Of a stretch of DNA of 64,000 nt, positions 20,736 to 30,592 are shown piece by piece. The notes under the pieces were generated by a model. That model saw only the letters and a list, made by a program, of their open reading frames with translations. It made no database searches and was not told where the DNA came from. This DNA comes from DATKMP01 sp963790045 (lineage in GTDB: Bacteria; Bacteroidota; Ignavibacteria; UBA10030), in assembly GCA_963790045.1 (NCBI GenBank), contig CAWBMS010000011.1, positions 372,001-436,000 on the forward strand, in the 5' to 3' direction. A program made the position numbers and the translations under genes. Position 1 is the stretch's first letter; each line of letters starts with the position of its first letter.

Positions 20736-21243
20736 ATGAAGATTTTTACAAAGATATTGTTGCTCACGCTTTTCCTCAGCGCGGTAACGATTGCACAATT
20801 TAAAGACCAATCGGAAGTTTCATCATCTGTTAGCCAGTCTTTGATTAAATCGGAAGACAGCGGGCTGTTGTTCGGCTGGTTTAACTTAAGCCGATTGACC
20901 ATGCATCAAAGTTATTCAATGAGTTACACGACGAACGGTACGCAGGGTTATTCGCTGGGAGTGTACACCAACAATTTGATGTATCAACTTTTTGATCCGT
21001 TAGCGCTTCATGTCGGCGTCAGTTTGGTGGCATCGCCGTTTAATAATGTGGGCGGCAGTTTTTCCAAAGATGTTTCCGGATTATATTTATCGAATGTAGA
21101 TTTAACGTACCCATCCCACGCCGAGTATGTATCTTCAACTTTCGTATCGCCAATTACCGGCGATGTACTGGTTGAATAATTTTGATTCGGCAATCGGGTA
21201 CTGGCCTAATCTTGGAATCGTCGGCGAGGAGGAATCCCACTGA
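20736..21243 (+). CDS. Small secreted protein of unknown function (frameshift near 21130)
   Basis: ATG 20736 begins a signal peptide (MKIFTKILLLTLFLSAVTIAQ). The mature part has SGLLFGWFNLSRLTMHQSYSMSY, GYSLGVYTNNLMYQL and LALHVGVSLVASPFN, alternating strands suggesting an outer-membrane or periplasmic beta protein. The printed frame stops at 21179. A shift near 21130 restores LSYRQLPAMYWLNNFDS...IVGEEESH to a stop at 21243, which reads far more naturally. The family is not named here. It ends 91 bases before the LytR_C gene. Confidence 0.6.
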
Positions 21244-21334
21244 ACGGATTGTTACTACGAGTGTTGTTGTTGCAGCCGGGTTTCGCTGTCGTGAAGCAAC
21301 AGTGTCCCCGGTTCTTTTTTGTACCGGTTTTGTA

Positions 21335-21877
21335 ATGCACGATCACTCCGACGAAACCCCAGAACAATTGTTGCAAACCTCTTCGGATGAACCGGCGGCA
21401 TCGCCGCGCCGAAAGAAAAAGCAGCAGCGTTTCAGCATTGTAAAATTTATTGCCGGCTTGGCAATTGTTGCGCTTGCCGTAACGGTGTATGTACTGGCGA
21501 ATCGCAATACTCCTGCATCGAACGAATCGGCAAAGCATGTATTGACGGCGGCGGGAAAAATTCCAGAAGTGGAAGTGCTGGACGGAATCGGGAACATGAA
21601 AGTTGCACAGCGCGCCACAGATTATATTCGTTCCGTTGGATACGATGTCGTGGAAATGAAACGCAATGCTGAGGGCGTTGAAGGAAAATCCTTTATCATC
21701 GATCATACAGGAAATCCCGCAGCAGCAAAACAGCTTGCGCTGGCAATGGGAATTTCCGAAACAAAAGTATTTCAAAAAATAAATCCCAAATTGCTGTTGG
21801 ATATAACAGTTGTTATTGGCGAAGATTATCAATCGCTCGCCCCATTTGTCCACTCTAAAGAAAGGAATGTTCGTTGA
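21335..21877 (+). CDS. LytR_C domain membrane protein
   Basis: Start ATG 21335 (MHDHSDETPEQLL) is chosen because the frame before it is uninformative. A basic stretch (RRKKKQQR) precedes one membrane segment (FIAGLAIVALAVTVYVLA). The periplasmic part EVEVLDGIGNMKVAQRATDYIRSVGYDVVEM ... IIDHTGNPAAAKQLALAMGI matches the LytR/CpsA/Psr C-terminal domain, here without the LCP catalytic domain. Stand-alone LytR_C proteins just upstream of rsfS are frequent in this lineage. Role in envelope metabolism is inferred only. Overlaps rsfS by four bases. Confidence 0.8.
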   Translation: MHDHSDETPEQLLQTSSDEPAASPRRKKKQQRFSIVKFIAGLAIVALAVTVYVLANRNTPASNESAKHVLTAAGKIPEVEVLDGIGNMKVAQRATDYIRSVGYDVVEMKRNAEGVEGKSFIIDHTGNPAAAKQLALAMGISETKVFQKINPKLLLDITVVIGEDYQSLAPFVHSKERNVR

Positions 21878-22287
21878 CACCTCGAACTCTTGCGAAAAAA
21901 ATTGCCGATCTAATGCTTTCCAAAAAAGCATCGGATGTTGTGCTGATCGATTTGAAAAAAGTCACAAGCACGGCAGATTATTTTGTGCTCTGTTCTGCCG
22001 ATTCCGATACACAGGTGAAAGCCATCGCCGATGCTGTGCGTGACGGCACGGAAGATGCCGGAGAAATTCCATGGCATTTTGAAGGGTATCAAGCTTTGAA
22101 TTGGGTGGTAGTAGATTATGTGGATGTTGTGGCGCATGTATTTTATAAAGAAGCGCGCGCGTTCTATAATTTAGATCGTTTATGGAACGACGCAAAGATT
22201 ACGGAAATACACGATAAAGAAGATGAACCGGTGAAAAAGAAGCCGGCAGCGAAAAAGAAAACGACACGGAAGAAAGTTGCACACTGA
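21874..22287 (+). CDS. rsfS: Ribosomal silencing factor
   Basis: Start TTG 21874 within the four-base overlap TTGA with the LytR_C gene. The RsfS/Iojap domain spans residues 1-110: KKASDVVLIDLKKVTSTADYFVLCS, GTEDAGEIPWHFEGY, WVVVDYVDVVAHVFYKEARAFYNLDRLW. It binds ribosomal protein L14 and blocks subunit joining when nutrients are low. A lysine-rich low-complexity tail (KKKPAAKKKTTRKK) follows, as in several Bacteroidota homologues. The stop overlaps the argS start by one base, so translation is probably coupled. Confidence 0.93.
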   Translation: MTPRTLAKKIADLMLSKKASDVVLIDLKKVTSTADYFVLCSADSDTQVKAIADAVRDGTEDAGEIPWHFEGYQALNWVVVDYVDVVAHVFYKEARAFYNLDRLWNDAKITEIHDKEDEPVKKKPAAKKKTTRKKVAH

Positions 22288-23939
22288 TGCAAAAATATTT
22301 AACTGAGAAATTTCAAAAAACTTTACAGGCGTTATCGTATCAAGATACTGCGAAATTAACATTTGAAAAACCAAAACAGGAAGCGCACGGCGATGTAACA
22401 ACGAATGTTGCAATGCTGCTGGCGAAAACGGCAAAGAAAAATCCGCGAGCAGTGGCGCAGGAAATTGTCGGCAAATTAGAAATCGATCCGGCGTTTGTTT
22501 CGAAAGTGGAGATTGCTGGCCCGGGCTTTATCAATTTTTATTTTACAAATGAATTTTTTACGAATCAGCTTGCAACAATTCTTGCTGCGCCGGATTCGTT
22601 CGGACGCACAAATCTCGGCGGCGGAAAGAAAACGCAAGTCGAATATGTAAGCGCCAATCCCACGGGGCCGTTAAGTGTTGGCCACGGGCGTCAGGCGGCG
22701 CTTGGCGATACGCTGGCAAATATTTTAGCGTGGTCGGGTCATAATGTAACTCGCGAGTATTATTACAACAATGCCGGCAGGCAAATGCGGATGCTAGCGG
22801 AATCGACGTATGCGCGTTACCGGCAACTGTTCGATGAAGTATTTCCGTTTCCTGAAGATGGTTATCAAGGTGATTATATCAGAAATATTGCGGAAGAATT
22901 GAAAGCAGAAAAGGGAAATACATTAGTTGCTGCGCCAACAGATGAAGCGCTTGCTGTGTGCAAAGATTTTGCCGAGCAGCGTTTGTTTGAAGCTATCAAA
23001 AAAGTTTTGGCGCGTATCGGCGTTGTGCACGATGTATTTTTTAATGAAGATTCGCTGTATCATTCCGGAAAGATAAAAGAGATCATCGAGGAATTCCGTA
23101 AGCAAGGTTTGGCGTACGATAAAGATGGTGCGGTGTGGATGAAAACAACTGCGCTCGGACTTGATCAAGACCGCGTGATTGTGAAATCGACAGGCGAACC
23201 GACATACCGTTTGCCGGATATGGCGTACCACCGCGAAAAATTTCGCCGCGGATTTGAATTAATTGTTGATGTGTTCGGCGCAGATCATATTGCAACCATT
23301 CCCGATGTCCTCGCCGGTGTAAAAGCACTTGGGTACGATCCGGAAAAAGTAAAAGTGGTCATTCACCAATTCGTCACGCTGATGCTGAACGGCGAGCAAG
23401 TAAAAATGTCGAAGCGGCTTGCAAACTTTGTTACATTAGATGAATTGATTGATGATGTCGGCCCGGATGCTGTGCGATATTTTTTCTTGATGCGTGCAAA
23501 TTCCAGCCATTTAGAATTTGATCTTGGGCTTGCCAAGGAGCAGTCTGAAAAAAATCCCGTGTACTATTTGCAATATGCGCATGCGCGAATTGCCAGCATC
23601 TTGCGCTTTGCAGAAGAACAAAAATTGTTCAATCCTGCACAGCCGGAAACCGATATTCAGTTTAAATTATTAGAAGGTGCGGCAGAGGTTGCATTAACCA
23701 AGTTGTTGCTGGAATTTCCGCAGGTCATCGATTCGTGCGCGGAAAGTCTGGAGCCGCTTCATCTAACAACATATTTGCATGACGTTGCAACGGCATTTCA
23801 TAAATTTTATCATGACCATCGAGTCGTGACACCGGAAATCGAATTGGCGAAAGCTCGTCTCGTTTTGTGTCTTGCAACAAAGACGGTATTGGCAAACGGT
23901 TGTAAAGTACTCGGCATCTCTGCGCCGGAACGAATGTAA
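22287..23939 (+). CDS. argS: Arginyl-tRNA synthetase
   Basis: 550 residues, normal length. Class I synthetase charging tRNA-Arg. Seen: N-terminal Add-1 domain (residues 1-90), SANPTGPLSVGHGRQ containing the HIGH-equivalent, YYYNNAGRQMRMLAES, GADHIATIPDV, and a full KMSKR loop (VKMSKRLANFVTL). The DALR anticodon-binding domain (YLQYAHARIASILR ... ALAKLL-like tail to ISAPERM) is complete. Reading frame is clean throughout. Confidence 0.97.
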   Translation: MQKYLTEKFQKTLQALSYQDTAKLTFEKPKQEAHGDVTTNVAMLLAKTAKKNPRAVAQEIVGKLEIDPAFVSKVEIAGPGFINFYFTNEFFTNQLATILAAPDSFGRTNLGGGKKTQVEYVSANPTGPLSVGHGRQAALGDTLANILAWSGHNVTREYYYNNAGRQMRMLAESTYARYRQLFDEVFPFPEDGYQGDYIRNIAEELKAEKGNTLVAAPTDEALAVCKDFAEQRLFEAIKKVLARIGVVHDVFFNEDSLYHSGKIKEIIEEFRKQGLAYDKDGAVWMKTTALGLDQDRVIVKSTGEPTYRLPDMAYHREKFRRGFELIVDVFGADHIATIPDVLAGVKALGYDPEKVKVVIHQFVTLMLNGEQVKMSKRLANFVTLDELIDDVGPDAVRYFFLMRANSSHLEFDLGLAKEQSEKNPVYYLQYAHARIASILRFAEEQKLFNPAQPETDIQFKLLEGAAEVALTKLLLEFPQVIDSCAESLEPLHLTTYLHDVATAFHKFYHDHRVVTPEIELAKARLVLCLATKTVLANGCKVLGISAPERM

Positions 23940-23947
23940 TTTTGTTG

Positions 23948-23980
23948 TTGACACGAAAATAAAAAATCCTTACCATTGTA
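23948..23980 (+). promoter_or_regulatory. Candidate promoter for the polysaccharide locus
   Basis: TTGACA, 17-base spacer, TACCATTGTA, just after argS and about 170 bases before rmlB. The ten-base -10 region and spacing are identical to those at 20685. The long leader that follows has a small AGTGTAAATACGCTTTAC inverted repeat near 24050 but no recognised riboswitch. Confidence 0.5.
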
Positions 23981-24151
23981 AAGCAACAAAAAAGGAAAAA
24001 GGTTACTGATCCTATCTTGATACCGCTTTAAGAGCCATCAAATCATAAAGTGTAAATACGCTTTACGGCGTGATCCGGCGTAATACCAGTTATTTTAGTT
24101 GCTGTCATACTTACGAAAAATAAAACATGAGATACCAACAAGGTGTTTGAT

Positions 24152-25166
24152 ATGAATGTACTTGTTACAGGTGGGGCTGGATTCATTGGTAGTAACTTTG
24201 TTCGTTACTTTCTTAAAAAATATCCGGCGTACCGAATTATTAATTTAGATAAGTTGACGTATGCAGGGAATTTAGAGAACCTTACGGACGTTCAATCCAA
24301 TCCAAAATATACTTTTGAGAAAGCAGACATTTGTAACAAGGCGCGTGTCACAGAAATTGTTACAAAACATGGTATCGATAGTATTATTCATTTTGCTGCC
24401 GAATCACACGTGGATCGCAGCATTCTTGGTGCGACGGAATTTGTTCAGGCAAATATTGTTGGGACCAATGTTTTATTGGAAGTTGCGAAAGAACAGAACA
24501 TTCAAAAGTATCTTCAAGTTTCAACAGATGAAGTCTATGGTTCATTGGACAGGTACAGGAAAATTTACAGAAGAAACGCCGTTGCATCCCAACAGTCCGT
24601 ATTCTGCAAGTAAAACCTCTGCCGATCTATTAGCATTAGCATATCAACATACGTTTGGACTTCCGGTCGTGGTGACGCGGTGTTCGAATAATTATGGCCC
24701 TTACCAATTTCCTGAAAAACTTATTCCGTTAATGATCGCAAATGCGATGAACAATAAACCGTTGCCAGTATATGGCGATGGAATGAATGTTCGGGATTGG
24801 TTGCACGTAGCGGACCATTGCTCTGCGATTGACAAAGTATTTCACCACGGTAAGATCGGCGAAGTGTATAACATCGGCGGCAATAATGAGAAGCCGAATA
24901 TTGAAATCGTAAAATTGATTTTGAGCCATCTTGGAAAATCCGAATCATTGATCACGTATGTCAAAGATCGTCTGGGACACGACCGGCGGTACGCGATTGA
25001 TTCCAGTAAAATTCAAAAGGAACTTGGTTGGGCTCCGTTGTACACGTTTGAACGCGGAATCCATGAAACGATTGAATGGTACGTTCAAAACCAGCAATGG
25101 TGGAAGAGAATTATTTCCGGAGAGTATAAAGAGTATTATAAGAAGATGTACGGTAATAAACTCTGA
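24152..25166 (+). CDS. rmlB: dTDP-glucose 4,6-dehydratase (one frameshift)
   Basis: Converts dTDP-glucose to dTDP-4-keto-6-deoxyglucose for deoxysugar synthesis. Seen: VTGGAGFIGSNFVRYFL (NAD site), the LDKLTYAGN signature, HFAAESHVDRS, STDEVYGSL, then after a break near 24546 TGKFTEETPLHPNSPYSASK (catalytic YxxxK), RCSNNYGPYQFPEKLIPL, GDGMNVRDWLHV and GHDRRYAIDSSKI. About 337 residues when bridged, the usual length. Start ATG 24152 is preferred to the slightly longer frame from 24143. First gene of the capsule/exopolysaccharide locus; rmlA, rmlC and rmlD are not in the window. Confidence 0.93.
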
Positions 25167-25203
25167 TTAAAATTGTTGTGAATTTATCTTAGGGCAAGAG
25201 TAT

Positions 25204-26676
25204 ATGAAATTTTTAAAAATAAATTTACCTGCTATCGTTTTGGCTATCTTTATGTATTATTCATGGTCGGTAGCGCAAGACAATAATAATAATCCAATGA
25301 CCAGTAATGTGTCTATAGATAATTTCTCAACGGAAAACAATCAATCATCTCTTCAAATGTCGCGAGTATCAGTTGCGGTAACTGGCTCAGTCTTAAATTC
25401 AGGGACGTATTCTTTTAAAATTACAGACCGGGTTGATAGGGCAATTATCATCGCGAATCAAAGCGATAGAACAGCATCATCAATCGAAATGGAATTGAAA
25501 TCACAAAAGCTTCCTTCCGATGAATACAGGGCAAAACAGTTTTTAGAAAACAATGTTGATGAAAAAACATTCTGGAAGAAAGAACGGCAGTGCCGCAAGG
25601 TCCTTTTATATCGACGGACAGGTGAAGTTATCAAGGTTGATATTGCGAAATATTATGCGCTGAGAGATAATCGTTGGAATCCGACACTTCAGGATGGCGA
25701 TATAATATTTGTTCCAAAGAAAGACGAAAAGAATGTTATTGCCGTGTATGGTGGTGTTAATGTTCCGGGTCAAATTGAGTTTGCCGATTCAGATCGAGTA
25801 GCTGATGCAATTCAACTCGCATACGGCTTTACTCCGAAAGCAATCATTGATAGTATAATATTAAATCGATATGATATTGACCAAAAAGAATTAACATCAC
25901 AAGTAATTCGTTGGTCCCAAATTTTGAAATCGCCGGAATTAAACATCTTTCTTCAACCGGGAGATCGCCTTGTGGTCTTTGAGAGAGAAGATTTGCGGAA
26001 AGATTATCATGTAACAATATCGGGGGAAATTCGATTTCCAGGAGTGTATCCCATTGCGCGGGATCGGACTAAATTATCAACAGTCATTGCTCAAGCAGGT
26101 GGCCCAACTTCATTTGCGGCATTAGGGTCCGCTTCAATTTATCGCGGGATGTTTACACAGGAAGAAATGCGATATGAAAACCTTTTAAGTATGCGCGGAA
26201 ATAAGTTCGCTGAAGATACAATGAGTTTGCAGCTTGAAAACGGATTGAAAATGTATAGATCGATAGTTAATGTCGACCTGCAAAAACTTCTTCAGTTGCA
26301 TGATACAACACAAGAAATATATTTGTGTGACGAGGATAAAATAGTGATTCCACAGATTGTACAAACAGTGTATGTTTATGGGCAAGTCGTCAGCCCGGGA
26401 AACGTGAGCTTCGAAGAGGGAAAAAGTGCTGACTATTTTATCAAAAAAGCTGGAGGCGTAACAAGCCAAGCACGAAATGAAGATATTATGATTATAAAAA
26501 ATACAACACATCAATGGCTATTACCGGCGGAAACAAAAATTGAACGGGGAGACCAAATTTGGATCCCGAAAAAACCAGAACGGACGTTTGCGTATTATAT
26601 GAATATCATAAGCCAAGCTGCAACCATTCTTACGGCGGCAGCAAGTATTGTATTATTGGTAATACAATTGAAATAA
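25204..26676 (+). CDS. SLBB-domain polysaccharide export protein (Wza-like)
   Basis: 490 residues with signal peptide (MKFLKINLPAIVLAIFMYYSWSVAQ). Repeated SLBB modules are visible as VAVTGSVLNSGTYSF, VIAVYGGVNVPGQIEF, VTISGEIRFPGVYPI and VYVYGQVVSPGNVSFEEGKSADYFIKKAGG, each with G-x-V-x-x-P/S-G, and several 'DGDIIFVPKK'-type ends. A C-terminal hydrophobic segment (AATILTAAASIVLLVIQL) differs from classic Wza, whose C-terminus is an amphipathic outer-membrane helix. It likely forms the periplasmic/outer-membrane channel for the polymer, working with the Wzz protein that follows. Confidence 0.85.
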   Translation: MKFLKINLPAIVLAIFMYYSWSVAQDNNNNPMTSNVSIDNFSTENNQSSLQMSRVSVAVTGSVLNSGTYSFKITDRVDRAIIIANQSDRTASSIEMELKSQKLPSDEYRAKQFLENNVDEKTFWKKERQCRKVLLYRRTGEVIKVDIAKYYALRDNRWNPTLQDGDIIFVPKKDEKNVIAVYGGVNVPGQIEFADSDRVADAIQLAYGFTPKAIIDSIILNRYDIDQKELTSQVIRWSQILKSPELNIFLQPGDRLVVFEREDLRKDYHVTISGEIRFPGVYPIARDRTKLSTVIAQAGGPTSFAALGSASIYRGMFTQEEMRYENLLSMRGNKFAEDTMSLQLENGLKMYRSIVNVDLQKLLQLHDTTQEIYLCDEDKIVIPQIVQTVYVYGQVVSPGNVSFEEGKSADYFIKKAGGVTSQARNEDIMIIKNTTHQWLLPAETKIERGDQIWIPKKPERTFAYYMNIISQAATILTAAASIVLLVIQLK

Positions 26677-26811
26677 AAACAAACAAAAGTGCGTACGACG
26701 GAGTACCAAGAAAATGATGGATACGAAAGAACGTATCAGACATCAGGAAGAACATCGGTGAGTGTCGGCAGTGTAACGAAAAACATAGATTGTTAGTAAG
26801 GATTATCCTCC

Positions 26812-27981
26812 ATGGAAGAACAAAAAAAGGACAACACGTTGGAGAACACAAAGAAAAGTACGTATGAGATTCCATTTATAGAAATCTTGGTGGTTATGGG
26901 TAGGTGGAAAAAAGTTATGTTCGCTTTTATTATGGGTGCTTTTTTGGTTGGCATGGTCTTGGCATTCGTTGTCGAGAGAGATTATGTTTCAATCGCGCGG
27001 GTGCTGCCCCCAAAGGATAACAATCCCCTTGGGATTATTGGTTCTGCAAGTTCGTTAACAAGGTCCCTGTCTGCCAACCTAACAAAGTTGGGGAAAAATG
27101 ATGATCCCTATAACTATTTGGCCATTCTAAAGAGCCGCACTGTGTTAGAGCAAATGGTTAACAAATTTCAGCTGATAAAAGTGTATCGTATTTCTGACGG
27201 TTCTATGGAGAAGGCGTTAAAGATGTTAACTTCAAACATGGAGGTTGATTGGACAGAGGATAATACACTTGAAATTAGAGTTTGGGATGCCGATGCCAAC
27301 AGATCGGCACAAATGGCTAATTATTTTTATGAATTACTAAATGAGACAGGTACCGACTTACAAGTTCGGGAGGGACGTAATAATAGGCTTTTTATAGAAG
27401 AGCGTCTCAATCAAAACAGGGACGATCTGCAAAAAGCGGAAGCGGCGTTAACAAAGTATCAAGAAAAGAATAAAATGATTGTGTTCTCGATCGAGACTTC
27501 GGCAAAAATGTCATCGTTTGCTGATATCTTTATGACGAGAGTAAAAAAAGAAATTGAAGTGAAAGTTTTACAGCAAACTGTCGGTTCTGACCATCCTGAA
27601 TATCATCAGGCTTTATTAGAGTTGGAAGTATTAAACGAAGAAATAGCGAAATTTCCTAAGCTTGGCATGGAATCCATGCGATTGGTCAGAGATGTCCTAG
27701 TGCAACAAAAAATACTCGAATTGCTTACACCACTTTATGAACAAGCAAAAATTAATGAACACAAAGATACGCCCACGGCCTATCTTTTAGACGTCGCTCA
27801 GCCAGGTGAAAAGCCCGATCGTCCTAAAAGACTTGCCATTGTCGGTATTTCAGTGTTCGCAGGTCTGGTGATGTCGATTCTATTGATCTTCATTGAAGAA
27901 CATTTGAGGGGGCTTGCTGATAGTGATCCCGAGAATTATCAAAAGCTGAAAAGATCGTTAAAAGAAATATTTAGTTTATGA
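26812..27981 (+). CDS. Wzz/GNVR chain-length regulator
   Basis: 389 residues. Cytoplasmic N-terminus, first membrane segment VMFAFIMGAFLVGMVLAFVV (about residues 40-60), a long periplasmic part with predicted coiled coil (RLNQNRDDLQKAEAALTKYQEKNK) and a second membrane segment preceded by the family signature AQPGEKPDRPKRLAIVGISVFAGLVMSILLIF. No autokinase domain is attached. It sets polymer length together with the Wzy-type polymerase, whose start overlaps its stop by four bases. Confidence 0.87.
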   Translation: MEEQKKDNTLENTKKSTYEIPFIEILVVMGRWKKVMFAFIMGAFLVGMVLAFVVERDYVSIARVLPPKDNNPLGIIGSASSLTRSLSANLTKLGKNDDPYNYLAILKSRTVLEQMVNKFQLIKVYRISDGSMEKALKMLTSNMEVDWTEDNTLEIRVWDADANRSAQMANYFYELLNETGTDLQVREGRNNRLFIEERLNQNRDDLQKAEAALTKYQEKNKMIVFSIETSAKMSSFADIFMTRVKKEIEVKVLQQTVGSDHPEYHQALLELEVLNEEIAKFPKLGMESMRLVRDVLVQQKILELLTPLYEQAKINEHKDTPTAYLLDVAQPGEKPDRPKRLAIVGISVFAGLVMSILLIFIEEHLRGLADSDPENYQKLKRSLKEIFSL

Positions 27982-29339
27982 TAACACAGAGGCGGCAAAC
28001 AATTCCAACAGATTTGAAAGAACATCAGGCAGATTGGTGGAAGGCTATTTCATTTGTGCTCTTGATGATAGTCGTCTTAATAATCATTTATTATGATGAT
28101 ATACAGATCACCTCCGGAGCAGAAGCCCCCACAATTTATAACCTTAGAATTATTGGGTTAAAAGTTATCGACCTTCTGGCCTTGTCGTTAACAATGTCTC
28201 TCATCCTGTCGTTTGTCTTTGATGGTAAGCTTGAAATATCCCAATTTCATAAATACATGGGAATGATATTAATGATTTACTGTGTTGCAGGGATTGTCGG
28301 CTTCGTCTACAGTTTTTTCTATCAATATGATTACAATATATTGCTTCAGGATTTTCAACAAACGATCTATATGGTTGCCTTCTTTTTGTTTACCTATCAT
28401 TTTGTCGATACAATCAAAAAATGGAGAATCTTTGTCGTCGTTTTTCTTCTTGGGATGGTGTTAAAGAATATATTTATTCTTTACTCGTCGATGCATGGTG
28501 AAGGCAGAATCATTGGCGATTGGGCCATACGGTCATCTCAGAATTCGGAATTTGCATACTTTCCAATGATGTTTTTTTCACTTGTCCTTATTTCCTTGAA
28601 AACTAAAAAGATCTCATTAAAAATTGTTTTGTCCGTTTCGATCTTAATCTATTTATATAATTCCTTGATTGGGATCTATAGAACTGTTTGGGTGATTCTT
28701 ATTCTTGGTTCACTATTGCTTATTTGGCAAATGGAAAAACAGGACCGATATAAGTATATAGCTTTCGGATGTGCCGGAATTGCGATCTCCCTGTCTGTTA
28801 TATCTATTTTCTTTCCAAAATTTCTTGCCCTGGCATGGAATTATAAGTTTGCGTCAATATTCAGCTGGTCGGTCTATGGAGATCGTTCAAATTCTACGCG
28901 GCTTCTTGAAGTCATCAATGTTACCCATAGGGTTTTTGATCAGTTTTCGTTTTTGTTCGGTATGGGGCTTGGCGCGTGGTGGGATGATAGTACCCGTAAA
29001 TTGTTGCCTGATTTTGGATCGGGTTTTACGGACAAATCAAGATATTATGTTACTCATATGTGGTATCTGACGCAACTACTGAAAATCGGCATTGTCGGAA
29101 TTGTTCTCTATTGGATGGCAATGTATAAAATGATTGCAAGGGCAATAAGCGCTATGAAGTCTGTCCCATGGGAGAGATGGGAACGATGGGTTCTGTTGGG
29201 ATTAATCGTTGGACTTATATGCGCATTTCTCTCGAGCGCGGATTTTGTGAGATTGTTTTTAATGATTGGTATAAATCTTGGATTGCTCGGTCGTTTTTGC
29301 TCGTTTGATTTTGAAAAAGATATTGTCCGTGAAAAATAA
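27978..29339 (+). CDS. O-antigen polymerase/ligase-like membrane protein (Wzy candidate)
   Basis: 453 residues with about eleven hydrophobic segments, including AISFVLLMIVVLIIIYY near the N-terminus and a large extracytoplasmic loop (LAWNYKFASIFSWSVYGDRSNSTRLLEV ... GMGLGAWWDDS). The G-D-R-S/N-S-T-R-L-x-x-x pattern and following G-x-G-x-G are typical of O-antigen ligase/Wzy proteins. Position between Wzz and Wzx supports polymerase rather than lipid-A ligase. ATGA overlap with the Wzz gene. Confidence 0.78.
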   Translation: MITQRRQTIPTDLKEHQADWWKAISFVLLMIVVLIIIYYDDIQITSGAEAPTIYNLRIIGLKVIDLLALSLTMSLILSFVFDGKLEISQFHKYMGMILMIYCVAGIVGFVYSFFYQYDYNILLQDFQQTIYMVAFFLFTYHFVDTIKKWRIFVVVFLLGMVLKNIFILYSSMHGEGRIIGDWAIRSSQNSEFAYFPMMFFSLVLISLKTKKISLKIVLSVSILIYLYNSLIGIYRTVWVILILGSLLLIWQMEKQDRYKYIAFGCAGIAISLSVISIFFPKFLALAWNYKFASIFSWSVYGDRSNSTRLLEVINVTHRVFDQFSFLFGMGLGAWWDDSTRKLLPDFGSGFTDKSRYYVTHMWYLTQLLKIGIVGIVLYWMAMYKMIARAISAMKSVPWERWERWVLLGLIVGLICAFLSSADFVRLFLMIGINLGLLGRFCSFDFEKDIVREK

Positions 29340-30591
29340 TCTTCTGAAGAATATATGGGTGGTCATTGCAGGAAATAGTCTGCTCTTGTTGGGTGCAAGA
29401 GTACTGTCCAAGGTGGGCACTATCCTCGTGACAGTCTATGCCGCCCGCATGATCGGAAGTATGGAATTCGGCAAATTGAATGTGATTCTTGCCGTTACTT
29501 CGATTGCAGGGCTTATCAGTGATTTTGGTCTTGTGCTTCCAAGCATCCGGTCGATGAGCGTGGACGTGGAAAGGCAATCTGAAATATTGGATAAGACTAT
29601 TTCTGCGAGAATATTCTGGAGTATCGTTGCTTTATTCGTGGTCGAGGTAATATTAACTTTGCTTTCACTGTCCGGATTTATCATCTTTTTCTTTGCGGTA
29701 AGCTCGGTTTTTGAAATATTCTCAACCGCCCTTATCCGATCATTTGAAGCCCGGTTGGATATGAAAAAGTTGACGGTCTATCTTATTGTCGAAAGAATGA
29801 TATATTTGTCGGTGATTCTTACGGCAATCTATTTCTTTAAAAACATTACTTCGATCGCTGTGGGCTATTTATGCGCCTTTACGCTCACGTTGCTGATTGC
29901 TGTCAAGTTCTATCAATCTTGGATTGGCAAAATTCATTGGTCATTTACATGGAAGCAAGTTCTCAATGTCTCTAAAATCGGATTCCCATTCTTGATTTCA
30001 TCTCTGTTCAGCGCCTTGTATTATAAATCTGATGTAGTCTTGCTTGCTAAAATGAAATCTGAAACAGAAGCGGGATTGTACAGTGCTGCAATGCGCATCA
30101 TAGAAGCGCAAATGTTTATTCCTCTTACTCTGATGAACTCCATTTATCCGATTCTTTCGAAATTGTTTCAGGAAAGAATATCGGTCTTTAAGAATTTTTT
30201 CATAAAATCACTTGGATCATTTTTGGCGATAGGTAGTATTATTGCAGTGGCCATGTTCATTTTTGCTCCACTGATTATCAGAATTCTTTACGGAAGTGCA
30301 TATTCCGGTTCGTCGGGTGTGTTAAAAATATTGTCGGTAATGCTTCTTATCTATTTTGTCAATTTTTTACTTTCGCAGACTCTCTTTGCGCTGGGCGAGG
30401 AAATTTTCTATACAATCGTGCTTGGTGCGGGAATGCTTGTCAATATCATTGTGAATTGGAATATTCTACCTGTCTGGGGAATGATTGGAGCTGCGTGGAT
30501 GAGGGTGATTACAGAATTGTGTATTGCTTGTGCTTTGTTGTTTACTATATGGATGGTGATGAAACGACGAGCAGCGTTGGAGCAGGCGTAG
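29329..30591 (+). CDS. Polysaccharide flippase (Wzx/MOP family)
   Basis: 420 residues if translation starts at GTG 29329 (VKNNLLKNIWVVIAGNSLLLL), which lies inside the end of the polymerase gene; the frame is open further upstream but only over the neighbour. About twelve membrane segments, with family features YAARMIGSMEFGKLNVILA, LGASVR-like IRSMSVDVERQ, YYKSDVVLLAKMKSETEAGLYSAAMRI and FAPLIIRILYGSAYSGS. It would move lipid-linked repeat units across the inner membrane. Confidence 0.88.
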   Translation: MKNNLLKNIWVVIAGNSLLLLGARVLSKVGTILVTVYAARMIGSMEFGKLNVILAVTSIAGLISDFGLVLPSIRSMSVDVERQSEILDKTISARIFWSIVALFVVEVILTLLSLSGFIIFFFAVSSVFEIFSTALIRSFEARLDMKKLTVYLIVERMIYLSVILTAIYFFKNITSIAVGYLCAFTLTLLIAVKFYQSWIGKIHWSFTWKQVLNVSKIGFPFLISSLFSALYYKSDVVLLAKMKSETEAGLYSAAMRIIEAQMFIPLTLMNSIYPILSKLFQERISVFKNFFIKSLGSFLAIGSIIAVAMFIFAPLIIRILYGSAYSGSSGVLKILSVMLLIYFVNFLLSQTLFALGEEIFYTIVLGAGMLVNIIVNWNILPVWGMIGAAWMRVITELCIACALLFTIWMVMKRRAALEQA

Positions 30592-30592
30592 A

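Noticed and set aside
21305..21332. Terminator before the LytR_C gene (CCGGT...ACCGG with T run)
   Set aside because: The stem is only five pairs with a T-rich loop; too weak to call.
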